DNA of 64,000 nt from Candidatus Rubrivivax defluviihabitans (GTDB lineage: Bacteria > Pseudomonadota > Gammaproteobacteria > Burkholderiales > Burkholderiaceae_C). Both the position numbers and the translations under genes were made by a program. The first letter of the stretch is position 1, and each line of letters begins with the position of its first letter. This document shows, in pieces, positions 1 through 8,223 of this stretch. Location: positions 1 through 64,000 of the forward strand of contig JADJMW010000004.1 of the NCBI GenBank assembly GCA_016709385.1, given 5' to 3'. The notes beneath the pieces were generated by a model. It did not search any database. It was not told the DNA's origin and was given only the letters and a program-made list of their open reading frames with translations.

Positions 1-1067
1 AACGGGCAGTGGGGCCGCTCCCTGTCCATGCGACTTGCAAGAAAACTGGCGTGGCACTTGGGACATGAAAGCAGGTCGAACGAGGGTTCGGCAGCGCCCC
101 ACCGGGCATCGAACATCGAGATGACCTCGAAGCAGCGGTCGAAGGACAGCGGCTCCACCGTCGGCAACATGGCGGAGACATGGATGAAAGCGGCCCGCAC
201 CGCGTCCGCGGGCTCGAACTCGGCGGCGAGCAGACGGGTGTAGGCGGTCGCGACCAGCGAGAACTGCGCGCGCTGGACCGTCTTGACCGCGACACCCCAG
301 CGGATCAGATTGACCGCTCGTCCGACGTGCGTTGGCCCCTCGCGATGGCGCGACGATGCCCTCCTGTCGGACGACGCTGACGCGCCGGTGAGTGTGGCCA
401 CCACACGCGGATGCGCGCCCAGCTGTTCGAACATGCGCTCGGTGCGCAGGGATCGGATCTGGGCCTCCAGTGCAGCAGGGACCGTCGCCGCTTCTGCGTC
501 GGTGCCTGATGCGGGCGCCCTGTGGTCCGCATGCGGCCGCCCACGCGCCGGCGCGCGGTCCGTACGGTGGGGTCGGCAATAGGGACAACCGGCCACCGCC
601 GGCGCGGCACCGTGCGGGAGCAGGTGAAGGCGGCCGCAACGGCGGCAGGCGGCGAGTTCGAGGGTACGGATGGAGGCGGCCCAGATGCCGTCGAGGTTGG
701 AGACGACGAAGAACGCCTCGTCGAACGAGAACGACGGCTGGTGGACAACCGAGCTGTAGTGCCTGAACGCGGTGATCAGGGCCTGGGCGGGCGCAATGCC
801 TTCGGCGGTGAGCAGGCAGTACTTGGTCGCGAACATGCCGACTTCGGCCTGCACCCTGAGCGAGCACCGGTAGATGAAGTCCTCGGTGTAGGGCGGGCGC
901 CCGCGTGGCGGCAGATGTTCCGCGTCGTAGATGTTGTGGAAGATGAAGCTCGTCGGCAGGCCCGTGAGCAAGGCGATGGTGCGCTGCCTGGCTCCGAGAC
1001 GCACGCACTCGCGCGCGGTCTCCAACGACCTGATCCGTGTGTCCGCCCTTGCCACAACCGCCACCAC
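1..1067 (-). CDS. FlhC-like transcriptional activator with two tandem FlhC units (partial, runs off left edge)
   Basis: I translated this frame by hand. It is open from GTG 1067 (GTG 1064 and 1055 are alternatives) to base 1 with no stop. There is no ATG near the start, so it is easily missed. The first unit (about residues 8-175) has the FlhC-type segments RSLETARECVRLGARQ and ALLTG and ends in a CRRC...CPYC zinc-type cluster. A second unit (from about residue 200) repeats the same pattern: IRSLRTERMFEQLGAHPR, then LTGA, a helical region, and CPKC...HC. FlhC is the partner of FlhD in a DNA-binding activator; ICE versions (SetC/SetD of SXT) switch on transfer genes. It begins 24 nt after the flhD-like stop, so the two are probably co-transcribed. 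The duplicated architecture is unusual, as standard FlhC has one unit. The C-terminus is not visible. Confidence 0.75.
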   Translation of the reverse strand, partial: MVAVVARADTRIRSLETARECVRLGARQRTIALLTGLPTSFIFHNIYDAEHLPPRGRPPYTEDFIYRCSLRVQAEVGMFATKYCLLTAEGIAPAQALITAFRHYSSVVHQPSFSFDEAFFVVSNLDGIWAASIRTLELAACRRCGRLHLLPHGAAPAVAGCPYCRPHRTDRAPARGRPHADHRAPASGTDAEAATVPAALEAQIRSLRTERMFEQLGAHPRVVATLTGASASSDRRASSRHREGPTHVGRAVNLIRWGVAVKTVQRAQFSLVATAYTRLLAAEFEPADAVRAAFIHVSAMLPTVEPLSFDRCFEVISMFDARWGAAEPSFDLLSCPKCHASFLASRMDRERPHCP

Positions 1068-1091
1068 GAGCGTGCCCCGCGGCCAGGCGCA

Positions 1092-1421
1092 TCACGCCGA
1101 AGCCGATCGTTGCGCCGCGCTCTTCGCTCCCCGGGCGGCCGGCAGGCGCGCGGTCGCCGACACGAGCACCGCCGACACCGCGGGCGGCAACTGGAGCAGG
1201 CGGTCGAGATCCTCGCGCGGAAAGAACAGGGCCTCGTTGCCCATGCCGGTGACGATGGCCATGACCCCGTCCGGCGGCAAGTCGCTGATCGCCTTCAACT
1301 GCGCGAGCGTCATCCCGAAGCGGCAGCAGGCCGTGCCGGGGTCCGCCCGCGCGGCATCGCGGATAAGGCTGAGGATGATGAAATTGGCGTGCTGGACGTC
1401 ATTGAGAGGTGATAAAGCCAT
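1092..1421 (-). CDS. FlhD-like transcriptional activator subunit
   Basis: This 109-residue protein has the FlhD pattern: an N-terminal helical segment (QHANFIILSLIRDAAR), then FGMTLAQLKAISDLPPDGVMAI, and a C-terminal helix. I recognise the family by pattern and by the FlhC-like gene directly downstream. FlhD and FlhC form a hetero-oligomeric activator. On ICEs the homologues (SetD/SetC) activate excision and transfer genes rather than flagella, and no flagellar gene is nearby. I chose ATG 1421 because GGGAG lies about 8 nt upstream; GTG 1430 is in frame. A good sigma-70-type promoter lies about 100 nt upstream. Confidence 0.7.
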   Translation of the reverse strand: MALSPLNDVQHANFIILSLIRDAARADPGTACCRFGMTLAQLKAISDLPPDGVMAIVTGMGNEALFFPREDLDRLLQLPPAVSAVLVSATARLPAARGAKSAAQRSASA

Positions 1422-1512
1422 GGTGCTCACTCCCGGTCTGCCGACTGGCGGGTCGACGCGGGAGCGGGATGGCCACCGCGTCAGGCCGGCGTTCGCTGTA
1501 CGTTGCCGACTT

Positions 1513-1549
1513 GACGAATAGCGTAATCATGTGGACCGTAAAATGTCAA
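1513..1549 (-). promoter_or_regulatory. Probable sigma-70 promoter of the flhD/flhC-like pair, with overlapping inverted repeat
   Basis: On the minus strand a perfect TTGACA (1549-1544) is followed after 18 nt by TACGCT (1525-1520), placing a start near 1513 and leaving a leader of about 90 nt before ATG 1421. The hexanucleotides AATCAT (1525-1530) and ATGATT (1549-1554) form an inverted repeat that brackets the promoter, so a repressor site is plausible. The region is locally AT-rich against a GC-rich background. Confidence 0.5.
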
Positions 1550-1592
1550 TGATTAGCTTACACACTGTCAAAAACTAGATCGCTGGGCGCAG

Positions 1593-1629
1593 GCGCCCTG
1601 CCGCGAGACCGGGCAGGCCGGCAGGGCGC
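1593..1629 (-). terminator. Probable terminator after the BetR-REC gene
   Basis: A perfect 11-bp inverted repeat (GCGCCCTGCCG at 1593-1603, CGGCAGGGCGC at 1619-1629) has a 15-nt loop. On the minus strand a TTTTT run follows about 18 nt later, farther than in a textbook terminator. It sits just after the stop at 1677, which fits termination of that gene. Confidence 0.45.
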
Positions 1630-1676
1630 GGCAGGGGTGCTTGGTGGTTGGCCAAGTCGAGTCGCGCAGTACCGAC

Positions 1677-2521
1677 TCAGCCAGCGCGCGGGGCGGGTTC
1701 GAAGCCCAGGTCGAGCGCGGTGAAGAGGCTCAGCATGCGGGTCGGCTTCTCGTAGAGCTGCGCACGGTAGGCGGCGAGCGTCGATTCCAGCTCGTCTTCC
1801 TGGGCGCCTCCCGCCTTGATCTGGCCGGTCAGGATGATGATGGGCGCACCCGGACTCCTGGTCCGCACCGCGGGCAGCAGGTCCCTGATGTTGCCCTCAC
1901 CCAGCATCCAGTCGAGGATGAAGCCGTCGAAACGCGAGGTCTCCAGGGCCGCCAGGAGGTGCTCGCCCGTCCGGTACGAGATGGCGTCGAGCCCCTTCTC
2001 ACGCAGGAACTGGACGATGCTGGCTGCCAGGTCGTCATCGTCGTCGACGATGGCTACGCGCCTGGGGGGCGCCGCCTCGAAGATGAGGCGCTTGATCTCG
2101 TGGGCCTGGCGCTCGCCGGCCTCCGCGAGCGGCACGACGTTCCAGTGGTCGGCCGACTCCCCAGCGACGGCGACGAGGGGGCCGATGCGTGTCTTGGGTG
2201 GCGCCTGCGGGCCGAGCCAGATCGAACAGGGAGCGCGACACCGCCGAGATGCAGCGTCGCCTGGTGGCCCACGTCGTCGACGAGTGTTGCCAGCAGTCCG
2301 AACAGCGGTTCGCCGAAGTGCGAGGCGAGCCGCTTGATCTCGTCGACGTTCCACGGGCTCTCACCCGTCATCCGCCGGCGCACCTGCTGGTAGGACATTT
2401 CAACGGCGGCCTGGAGCGTCGCCAGCCGCTGCCTCTCGGGAACCGCATGCCTGTCGAGGACGGCAAGGATCGCCTTCGAGATGGGCAGTCTGGGCTCGCT
2501 GGAACCGGAATCTTGATCCAT
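1677..2521 (-). pseudogene. BetR-type HTH plus response-regulator receiver protein, frameshifted
   Basis: The N-terminal part (ATG 2521, MDQDSG...) is a helix-turn-helix region of the BetR type (ILAVLDRHAVPERQRLATLQ, then MSYQQVRRRMTGES). The C-terminal part, in another frame and ending at 1677, is a receiver domain: acidic cluster VAIVDDDDD, phospho-acceptor D in GFILDWMLG, ILTGQ, and the conserved K in YEKPTR. BetR-REC proteins with exactly this order are known, so I read this as one gene. The reading frame breaks near the GGG at 2229-2231 (CCC in the sense strand). One extra C there would join ...LHLGGVALP to CSIWLGPQAPPK.... The gene is either broken or affected by a base-calling error. 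The expected intact product is about 281 residues. It lies between the DUF932 gene and the flhD/flhC-like pair and could be an element regulator. Confidence 0.65.
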
Positions 2522-2687
2522 GTGTTGGACTCTTCTGCTGGTCCTGGAGGTCGGGAAACCGTCGGCGAGTGTACGGCGAGCATGGCTGCACGAACCCGAA
2601 ACCGACTGCCGGCGAGTGTCTTGTATCAGCAATGTAACGACAAGAAGCGTCCAAATACTTGAGGCGTCGCATGATCACTTGTTAACG

Positions 2688-2735
2688 AAAAATGTAAAAA
2701 TACGGGACACCAACCCTTTGATGGGCTGGTGTCCC
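2688..2735 (-). terminator. Rho-independent terminator of the DUF932 gene
   Basis: The hairpin at 2704-2735 pairs GGGACACCA with TGGTGTCCC plus an inner CCC/GGG pairing. On the minus strand it is followed at once by GTATTTTTACATT, a T-rich tail. It lies 53 nt after the stop of the minus-strand DUF932 gene. Confidence 0.8.
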
Positions 2736-2787
2736 GCGAGGGTCAGACTTCGGTGCGCCGGTCACGCAGGACCGGCGCATCCGGGAT

Positions 2788-3852
2788 TCACGCCGCTTCC
2801 GCGAGCGTGTCCCATTCGGCCTTCGATTGCTCGAGCAGCCTGCCGCCCAGCGCCTCGAACTCGGTGGCGCGGTCGTAGTCGTCCACGTCCTGGGCGAAGT
2901 GCGTCACGGCATTGACCAGGCCGTAGGCCGACAGGTCGCCGCCTTCGATCAGGTGGCGCAGCAGGCCGGACCGCTCGCCCTCGTTGAGGAGGTAGCGGGT
3001 CCCGACGACCTCGATGGTCCGCACCGGGTCGCCTTTCAGGCGGATGCCCATCGTGCGGCGCATCTTCTCGGCGATCTGCTGGAAGGTCGCTTCCGACACG
3101 GCGGCCTCGACCACGTCGCGAACCTTGAGGAAGAAGGCCTTGTCCTCGGCCTGCAGCGTGTCGTCCCTGAACACCGTGACCTCGTCGGAGGACGCGTCGC
3201 TCATGCGGCCCACGTGCGTCTTGCGCATCGCGCGGTCGGCCGCGATCAGGCCGTTGCGGCAGATCAGGCGGTAGACCAGCGGCTGGACCGAGAGCGTGCC
3301 CTGGCCCACCTCGGAATTGCTGATCACCACGCCGGCCTGGACGATGTCGCCGGGCTGGATCTCGATCTGCACGCGCGGCGTCACCACCTTCAGGTACAGG
3401 CGCGTCGGCGTGAGCTCGGTGGATTCGAACCTGGCGTCGGGCAGGCGCTGCAGCATCGGCAGCACGTGCTCGCACAGGTCGTAGTTGTCGAGCCGGCGGT
3501 AGCGGTCCGACAGGAAGGCGCGCGCCTGGCCGTCCAGGGTGCGCACCATGCGCAGTTCCGGCTCGTGGTGCAGCCAGGTATCGACATTGCGGTCGAGCAG
3601 CGGCGCCTGCTCGTTGCGCATGCGCTCGAAGTAGGCGAACGGGATCTTCAGCTTGTCGGCCACCTGGCGGCGGAAGAGTTCCGTGGTGGGATACGTCTTC
3701 ATGCCGTCCGGCGTCTCGACGCGGATGCGGGTGCTGCCGTCGGCAGCGGTCTCGTGGTGCATCAGGCCGGTGGGCACGATCATGTCGCGCTTGCTGGCCA
3801 GTTGGCGCTCGAGTTCGGTTGCCAGGGCAACCAGGGAACGTCCGTTCTTCAT
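2788..3852 (-). CDS. DUF932 (phage/plasmid-like) family protein
   Basis: This 354-residue protein matches the DUF932 family: YPTTELFRRQVADKLKIP, then FLSDRYRRLDNYDL, VVISNSEVGQGTLSV and RLICRNGL. The family is common on plasmids, phages and ICEs and its biochemical role is unknown. The length is normal and there is no signal peptide or membrane segment. ATG 3852 begins MKNGRSLVALATELERQL and the frame is open to it. The gene has its own long leader (to 4141) with a CCCCGCGGGG palindrome and one copy of a motif shared with other genes of this element, and a strong terminator follows it. It is probably an independent transcription unit. Confidence 0.8.
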   Translation of the reverse strand: MKNGRSLVALATELERQLASKRDMIVPTGLMHHETAADGSTRIRVETPDGMKTYPTTELFRRQVADKLKIPFAYFERMRNEQAPLLDRNVDTWLHHEPELRMVRTLDGQARAFLSDRYRRLDNYDLCEHVLPMLQRLPDARFESTELTPTRLYLKVVTPRVQIEIQPGDIVQAGVVISNSEVGQGTLSVQPLVYRLICRNGLIAADRAMRKTHVGRMSDASSDEVTVFRDDTLQAEDKAFFLKVRDVVEAAVSEATFQQIAEKMRRTMGIRLKGDPVRTIEVVGTRYLLNEGERSGLLRHLIEGGDLSAYGLVNAVTHFAQDVDDYDRATEFEALGGRLLEQSKAEWDTLAEAA

Positions 3853-4024
3853 GGAAATGCTCCAGATGAAAAGCGGTGACGCCTTCGCCCCTGCGGGGGC
3901 TGCGTCCCCGCGGGGTGGTGGTCCGGGATGTCCGCAAGGACAGGCCGGGCCGGGATGTACGGCGACGCCAGGGTCGCCGTCGGGATTCGTGTGCTGCTTG
4001 CGCCGCGTGTGCGGCCTGGTGCGG

Positions 4025-4044
4025 CAGCTGCCAGTCGGGAAATC
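4025..4044 (-). repeat. Shared leader motif, copy 3
   Basis: On the minus strand this reads GATTTCCC, 4 nt, GGCAGCTG. It is one of three similar elements (others at 8127-8146 and 11874-11894) found in intergenic DNA upstream of minus-strand genes of the element. It lies about 170 nt before the DUF932 start. A regulator-binding role is a guess. Confidence 0.4.
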
Positions 4045-4141
4045 GGGAACCCTCGTCGCTGGGTCCGCCGGGGGGGCCCACTGAAGAGGGGCGGCGTGGG
4101 CTGTCTGCTACGACAGGAACCCCACGCCGCCCTGGAAATGG

Positions 4142-5179
4142 CTATGCCGCTCGCCTCGAGGTGGCGAGGCGGGCGAGCCAGATGTCGGCCCAGTCGGTGC
4201 CGTCCTGTCTGGGGACGAACACCTGGACCTCGCGGGTCGGGCGATCCGGTTGATCCGGATTGGCGCCCCCTAGCTTCCTGGCGTCGCGTTTCAGGCGGTG
4301 CGCCAGGGCATAGGCCGAGGCCTGGCCGTCGAATTCGGCGTTGGCGTCGTTGTCCGCGTAGATGCAGACGCGGGCGACGGGGTCCGGGATCCAGAGCTTC
4401 TCCAGGTTCCCGCAGCTCAGTGCGGCCCAGACCGGCTTGCCGGTGCTCAGGTGCACTGCCAGCGCCGTCTCGATGCCTTCGGCCACGGCAAGTTCGTCGC
4501 CTGCCTCGAACAGCCTGACGGCCGCGCCGTTGATGCCGGACGACAGCACCTTGCGGGACTGCGTGCCCAGCGCCTTGCGACCGTCCCGCAGGTAGGTTCG
4601 GTGCAGGGTGACGGCATGTCCGTCGCTGCCCTGCACAACGGCCAGCATCGCCGGGTACTCGGCGATCTTCTTCGACCGCTGCTGCCCGGCCGGCTTCTCG
4701 AAATAGCCCAGTGCCGGATGGAAGCGCAGCGTGCGCGGGTAGGCAGACAACTGCAGCCCGCGGTTGCGCAGGTAGCGGTCCACCTCGTCGCCCTGTGTGA
4801 CGGGCCTGGCTTCGTGCCAGATGTGCTGGCACAGACGCTTCATCTTCTCCGGCGACGGGCCGCCGGGCAACTGCGCCGTCGTGGCGCGCACGGCGCCCAG
4901 CTGTCTTTCCAGGCGGGCGAGCAGTTCGCCGAACTTCAGCCCCAGCGCGCCTTGAGCCAGCTTCAGGCCGCCACCGGCACCGCAAGAGCGGCAGTGGTAG
5001 TTGCCTTCGCCGAACTTGTCGGTGTACTGGAAGCGGTCGGTGCCGCCACACAGCGGGCAGGGCTGGTTCCTGCCGTTGAGGATGCGCTCGTCGACGCCCA
5101 GCGCCCCGAGCAATGGGGTCCAGTGACCATGCGCGCGGGCCTTGAGGTCCCTGACGCGCGATTCGAAATCATCGTTCAT
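4142..5179 (-). CDS. Zinc-ribbon/TOPRIM primase-like protein
   Basis: This 345-residue protein starts with a primase-type zinc ribbon (CPLCGGTDRFQY...HCRSCGAGGG, about residues 40-70). It continues with a TOPRIM region: the acidic motif VAEGIETALAV, then the metal-binding DND in VCIYADNDANAEFDG. These are the features of plasmid and phage DNA primases that make RNA primers for lagging-strand or conjugative replication. It is shorter than DnaG and has no DnaB-binding C-terminal domain, so an element-specific primase fits better. ATG 5179 has GAGGAC upstream. It lies between the DUF932 and ribonucleotide reductase genes, which suggests a DNA-metabolism module of the element. Confidence 0.8.
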   Translation of the reverse strand: MNDDFESRVRDLKARAHGHWTPLLGALGVDERILNGRNQPCPLCGGTDRFQYTDKFGEGNYHCRSCGAGGGLKLAQGALGLKFGELLARLERQLGAVRATTAQLPGGPSPEKMKRLCQHIWHEARPVTQGDEVDRYLRNRGLQLSAYPRTLRFHPALGYFEKPAGQQRSKKIAEYPAMLAVVQGSDGHAVTLHRTYLRDGRKALGTQSRKVLSSGINGAAVRLFEAGDELAVAEGIETALAVHLSTGKPVWAALSCGNLEKLWIPDPVARVCIYADNDANAEFDGQASAYALAHRLKRDARKLGGANPDQPDRPTREVQVFVPRQDGTDWADIWLARLATSRRAA

Positions 5180-5291
5180 GATGTCCTCGCTTCGATGTTG
5201 ATGTCACACCGCTGCGGTGCTGCCACAGGCCCGGCGACGGTGTCGTCGCCGTGCCCGTGCTGCTGCAGCCCGCATGGATGCCGCATGGGTG

Positions 5292-7802
5292 TCAGCCGCA
5301 GCTGCCGATGTGGTGGCAGTTCGCGCATCGCAGGCAGCCGTCGACCTTGTGCTGCGCGTGCGCGCCGCACTCGGGGCACTTCTTGCCGCTGCTCAGATTC
5401 GCGACGTTCGCCAGGTTTGAGTTCTCGACCCCGGCTTGCGCAGTAGCGGCTGCCAACCCGCCCGGAACTGTTGCTTCCGTCGATGCTTGATCCCGCGCCG
5501 CCAACCGACGCGCCAGCGCGGCCACCGGCACCTGGTTGCCCAGGCTGTCCAGGAAACCGCGTCGTGCGAGGATCTGCTGCAGCGCATATCCGATGGCTGC
5601 AACCTCGGAGTCGTGGAAGCGCGGCGCCTGCGCGCCGTCCTCCCTGGTCACGAAGCCGCAGCGCACCGGGCCCTTGTCCCAGACCACCTCGCACATGTTG
5701 GCCAGCGCCTTGGAGATCGACGCACCGGAGCGCGCGACCATCGAAAGCAATCGCATGTTCGACGAGATCCATTGCTGGCCCTCGTCACGCTGGCCCGCCG
5801 GCACGAAGAACTCGACCGGCCGCTCGATCACGACCGCTTGGCCGCCCGCGATGCCGGACACCCGCACGAAGTTGACGGTCAGGTAGACCGACTTCTTGCC
5901 TTCCACGGTCCAGAACTCGACCTTGGAAGTCAGGCCTTCGAGTTCTCCCGCCGGACGGCTGGCGAACTGCCTGCCCAGCGGATCGTCCTCGGGCACGGCA
6001 TCGACTGCCGCCGCTGAGTCGACCGACAGCACCGCACCCGTGACCGCATTCGGCCGATAAGTCGCCAGGCCCTTGAGCCCGGCCTTCCAGGCCTGCATGT
6101 ACAGGCCCCTGAACGACTCGAACGGATAGTCGGCGGGCACGTTCACGGTCTTGGAGATCGACGAGTCGATGAACGGCTGCACCGCCACCAGCATCTGCAG
6201 GTGCTGTTCGGCCGTCATGTCCAGCGCGGACACGAATGCGGCGGGCAGGCACAGCTTGTCGCCGCCGCGCTCCCGGAACAGCCGGTAGGCGTGATCCTCG
6301 ACCGCGTATTCCCGGGTCGAACCGTCGGCCATGCGCTTCCTGCGGGTGTAGCTCCAGGCGAACGCCGGCTCGATGCCGTTCGACGCGTTGTCCGCGAAGG
6401 CCAGTGCGATCGTGCCCGTCGGCGCGATCGACAGCAGATGGCTGTTGCGGATGCCGCGTTCGGCCACCGCGCTGCGGATGTCGTCGGGCAGGCGCCTGGC
6501 GAACCCGCTCTGCAGGTAGCGCTCCGCATCGAGCGCCGGAAACGCTCCCTTCTCGGCGGCCAGATCGACCGAAGCGCGGTACGCCTCGTCCCGCATCGCC
6601 TGCGCCACTGCGGCACCGAAGGCCAACCCCTGTTCGGAGTCGTAGCGGATGCCGAGCATCACCAGCGCGCTGCCCAGGCCCAGGAAGCCCAGGCCGATGC
6701 GGCGCTTGGCCATGGCTTCGCGGCGCTGCTCGGGCAGCGGCCACCAGGTCACCTCGAGCACGTTGTCCAGCATGCGCACCGCGGTGCGGACCACGTCCTT
6801 GAATCCCGTCCAGTCGAAGCCGGCATCGGACTCGAAGGCCCGCTCGACGAACCTCGTGAGGTCGATGGAGCCGAGGCAGCAGCAACCGTAGTCGGGCAGC
6901 GATTGCTCGCTGCAGGGGTTCGTCGCCTCGATCACCTCGACGTACCAGAGGTTGTTCTCCTGGTTCATCCGGTCCAGGAACACCACGCCCGGGTCGGCAT
7001 GGTCGTAGGTCGCGAGCACGATCTCGTTCATCAGCGCGCGGGCGCGGACGGTGCGGTAGACCCAGAGTCCGTCGGACGGGCGCTGGTGGGCGCCTTGCTC
7101 GATCAGGGCCGCACCCGGTTGTGCCGGGTGCACCAGCTCGAATTCGGCGTCGTTCTCGACGGCCTGCATGAATGCATCCGTGACGCCGACCGAGATGTTG
7201 AAGTTCGCCAGGCCGTTGTCGTCCTTGGCGTGAATGAACTCGTCGAGGTCGGGGTGGTCGCAGCGCAGGATGCCCATCTGGGCACCGCGGCGCGCGCCGG
7301 CCGACTCGACCGTCTCGCAGGAGCGGTCGAAGACACGCATGTAGCTCACCGGCCCGGAGGCGTTCGAGTGCGTGCCCTTGACCATCGCACCCCGTGGGCG
7401 GATGCGGCTGAAGTCGTAGCCGACGCCGCCACCGCGACGCATGGTCTCTGCCGCCTGCGCCAGCGCCTTGTAGATGCTGGGCTTGCCGGCCACGTCTTCG
7501 GAGACGCTGTCGCCGACCGGCTGCACGAAGCAGTTGATCAGCGTGGCCCGGATGTCGGTGCCACCGGCCGAGTTGATGCGCCCGGCAGGGATGAAGCCGC
7601 GGGCCAGCGCGGTCAGGAACCGCGCCTGCCAGCAGGCCTGGTCGGCCGGCTCTTCGACCGCGGCGAGCGCAATGCTGACGCGGTGGTGGATGTCTTCGGC
7701 CGAGGACTCGGTGCCCTTGGCGTACTTCTCGAGCAGGACATCGGTCGAGATGGCTTGCGGCGCGAGCGCCGCATCGATCTTGGGAAGGTCATTGAGTTTC
7801 AT
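5292..7802 (-). CDS. nrdJ: Adenosylcobalamin-dependent (class II) ribonucleotide reductase
   Basis: This 836-residue protein reduces ribonucleotides to deoxyribonucleotides using adenosylcobalamin. Hallmarks are seen in order: GGTDIRATLINCFVQPV with an active-site cysteine, MRRGGGVGYDFSRIRPRG, the NPCSEQ catalytic motif (N-x-C-x-E), SIAPTGTIALAF, and a C-terminal zinc-ribbon-like tail (CPECGAH...CLRCANC) typical of B12-dependent enzymes. I chose ATG 7802 because AGGAG lies 6 nt upstream. The enzyme needs no oxygen and no separate small subunit, so one gene suffices. Its presence inside a mobile element, beside a primase, suggests it supplies dNTPs during element replication or transfer. The gene looks intact. 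Confidence 0.9.
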   Translation of the reverse strand: MKLNDLPKIDAALAPQAISTDVLLEKYAKGTESSAEDIHHRVSIALAAVEEPADQACWQARFLTALARGFIPAGRINSAGGTDIRATLINCFVQPVGDSVSEDVAGKPSIYKALAQAAETMRRGGGVGYDFSRIRPRGAMVKGTHSNASGPVSYMRVFDRSCETVESAGARRGAQMGILRCDHPDLDEFIHAKDDNGLANFNISVGVTDAFMQAVENDAEFELVHPAQPGAALIEQGAHQRPSDGLWVYRTVRARALMNEIVLATYDHADPGVVFLDRMNQENNLWYVEVIEATNPCSEQSLPDYGCCCLGSIDLTRFVERAFESDAGFDWTGFKDVVRTAVRMLDNVLEVTWWPLPEQRREAMAKRRIGLGFLGLGSALVMLGIRYDSEQGLAFGAAVAQAMRDEAYRASVDLAAEKGAFPALDAERYLQSGFARRLPDDIRSAVAERGIRNSHLLSIAPTGTIALAFADNASNGIEPAFAWSYTRRKRMADGSTREYAVEDHAYRLFRERGGDKLCLPAAFVSALDMTAEQHLQMLVAVQPFIDSSISKTVNVPADYPFESFRGLYMQAWKAGLKGLATYRPNAVTGAVLSVDSAAAVDAVPEDDPLGRQFASRPAGELEGLTSKVEFWTVEGKKSVYLTVNFVRVSGIAGGQAVVIERPVEFFVPAGQRDEGQQWISSNMRLLSMVARSGASISKALANMCEVVWDKGPVRCGFVTREDGAQAPRFHDSEVAAIGYALQQILARRGFLDSLGNQVPVAALARRLAARDQASTEATVPGGLAAATAQAGVENSNLANVANLSSGKKCPECGAHAQHKVDGCLRCANCHHIGSCG

Positions 7803-8223
7803 GACGAACTCCTGAGGAACGGGTCGGATGGATACCCACGCGGCAAGGCCTGTCCGGGGCGGCATCGCACGCGGCGATGCAGCAGGACGGGCTCGAATGC
7901 GCTGTGTGGGCGGGGAGGGCGCCAGGTGCGGATGCCGGCGCGACGCAGAGGTCGCGACGGTGATCCGCCTGGTGCATGGAAGACGGGCGGATCGCCCGAT
8001 GCGGTCACTTGCGCGCGAGCTTTCTCGAAGGGCGCTCGTGGACCGGGAGGCTTCGTGCTGCCGACCCTTGAAGGGGCGGCAGCGGGGATGCTTGGGCTGA
8101 CTTCGCGCCGAGGGCGCCAGGTGCGTCAGCTACCTGTGGGGAAACCGTTCTTTCCGGAGCGGGCCTGGGGCCCCGCTCTGGAAAGAACCACCCGGGGGCA
8201 GTTCTTTCGTGAGGTCGATCAGG
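7803..8223. other. Long noncoding gap with direct repeats and a large hairpin
   Basis: I see no convincing gene in these 421 bases. A 15-nt sequence (AGGGCGCCAGGTGCG) occurs twice, at 7916-7930 and 8111-8125. A near-perfect 17-bp inverted repeat lies at 8147-8163 / 8172-8188 (GTTCTTTCCGGAGCGGG, one G-T pair, 8-nt loop), just after the GHKL gene stop. It may be a terminator or processing site, although it lacks a T-run. The shared leader motif copy 1 abuts it. Confidence 0.5.
8127..8146 (-). repeat. Shared leader motif, copy 1
   Basis: On the minus strand this reads GGTTTCCC, 4 nt, GGTAGCTG. It lies about 325 nt before the ribonucleotide reductase start and directly abuts the large hairpin at 8147-8188. 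Confidence 0.4.
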
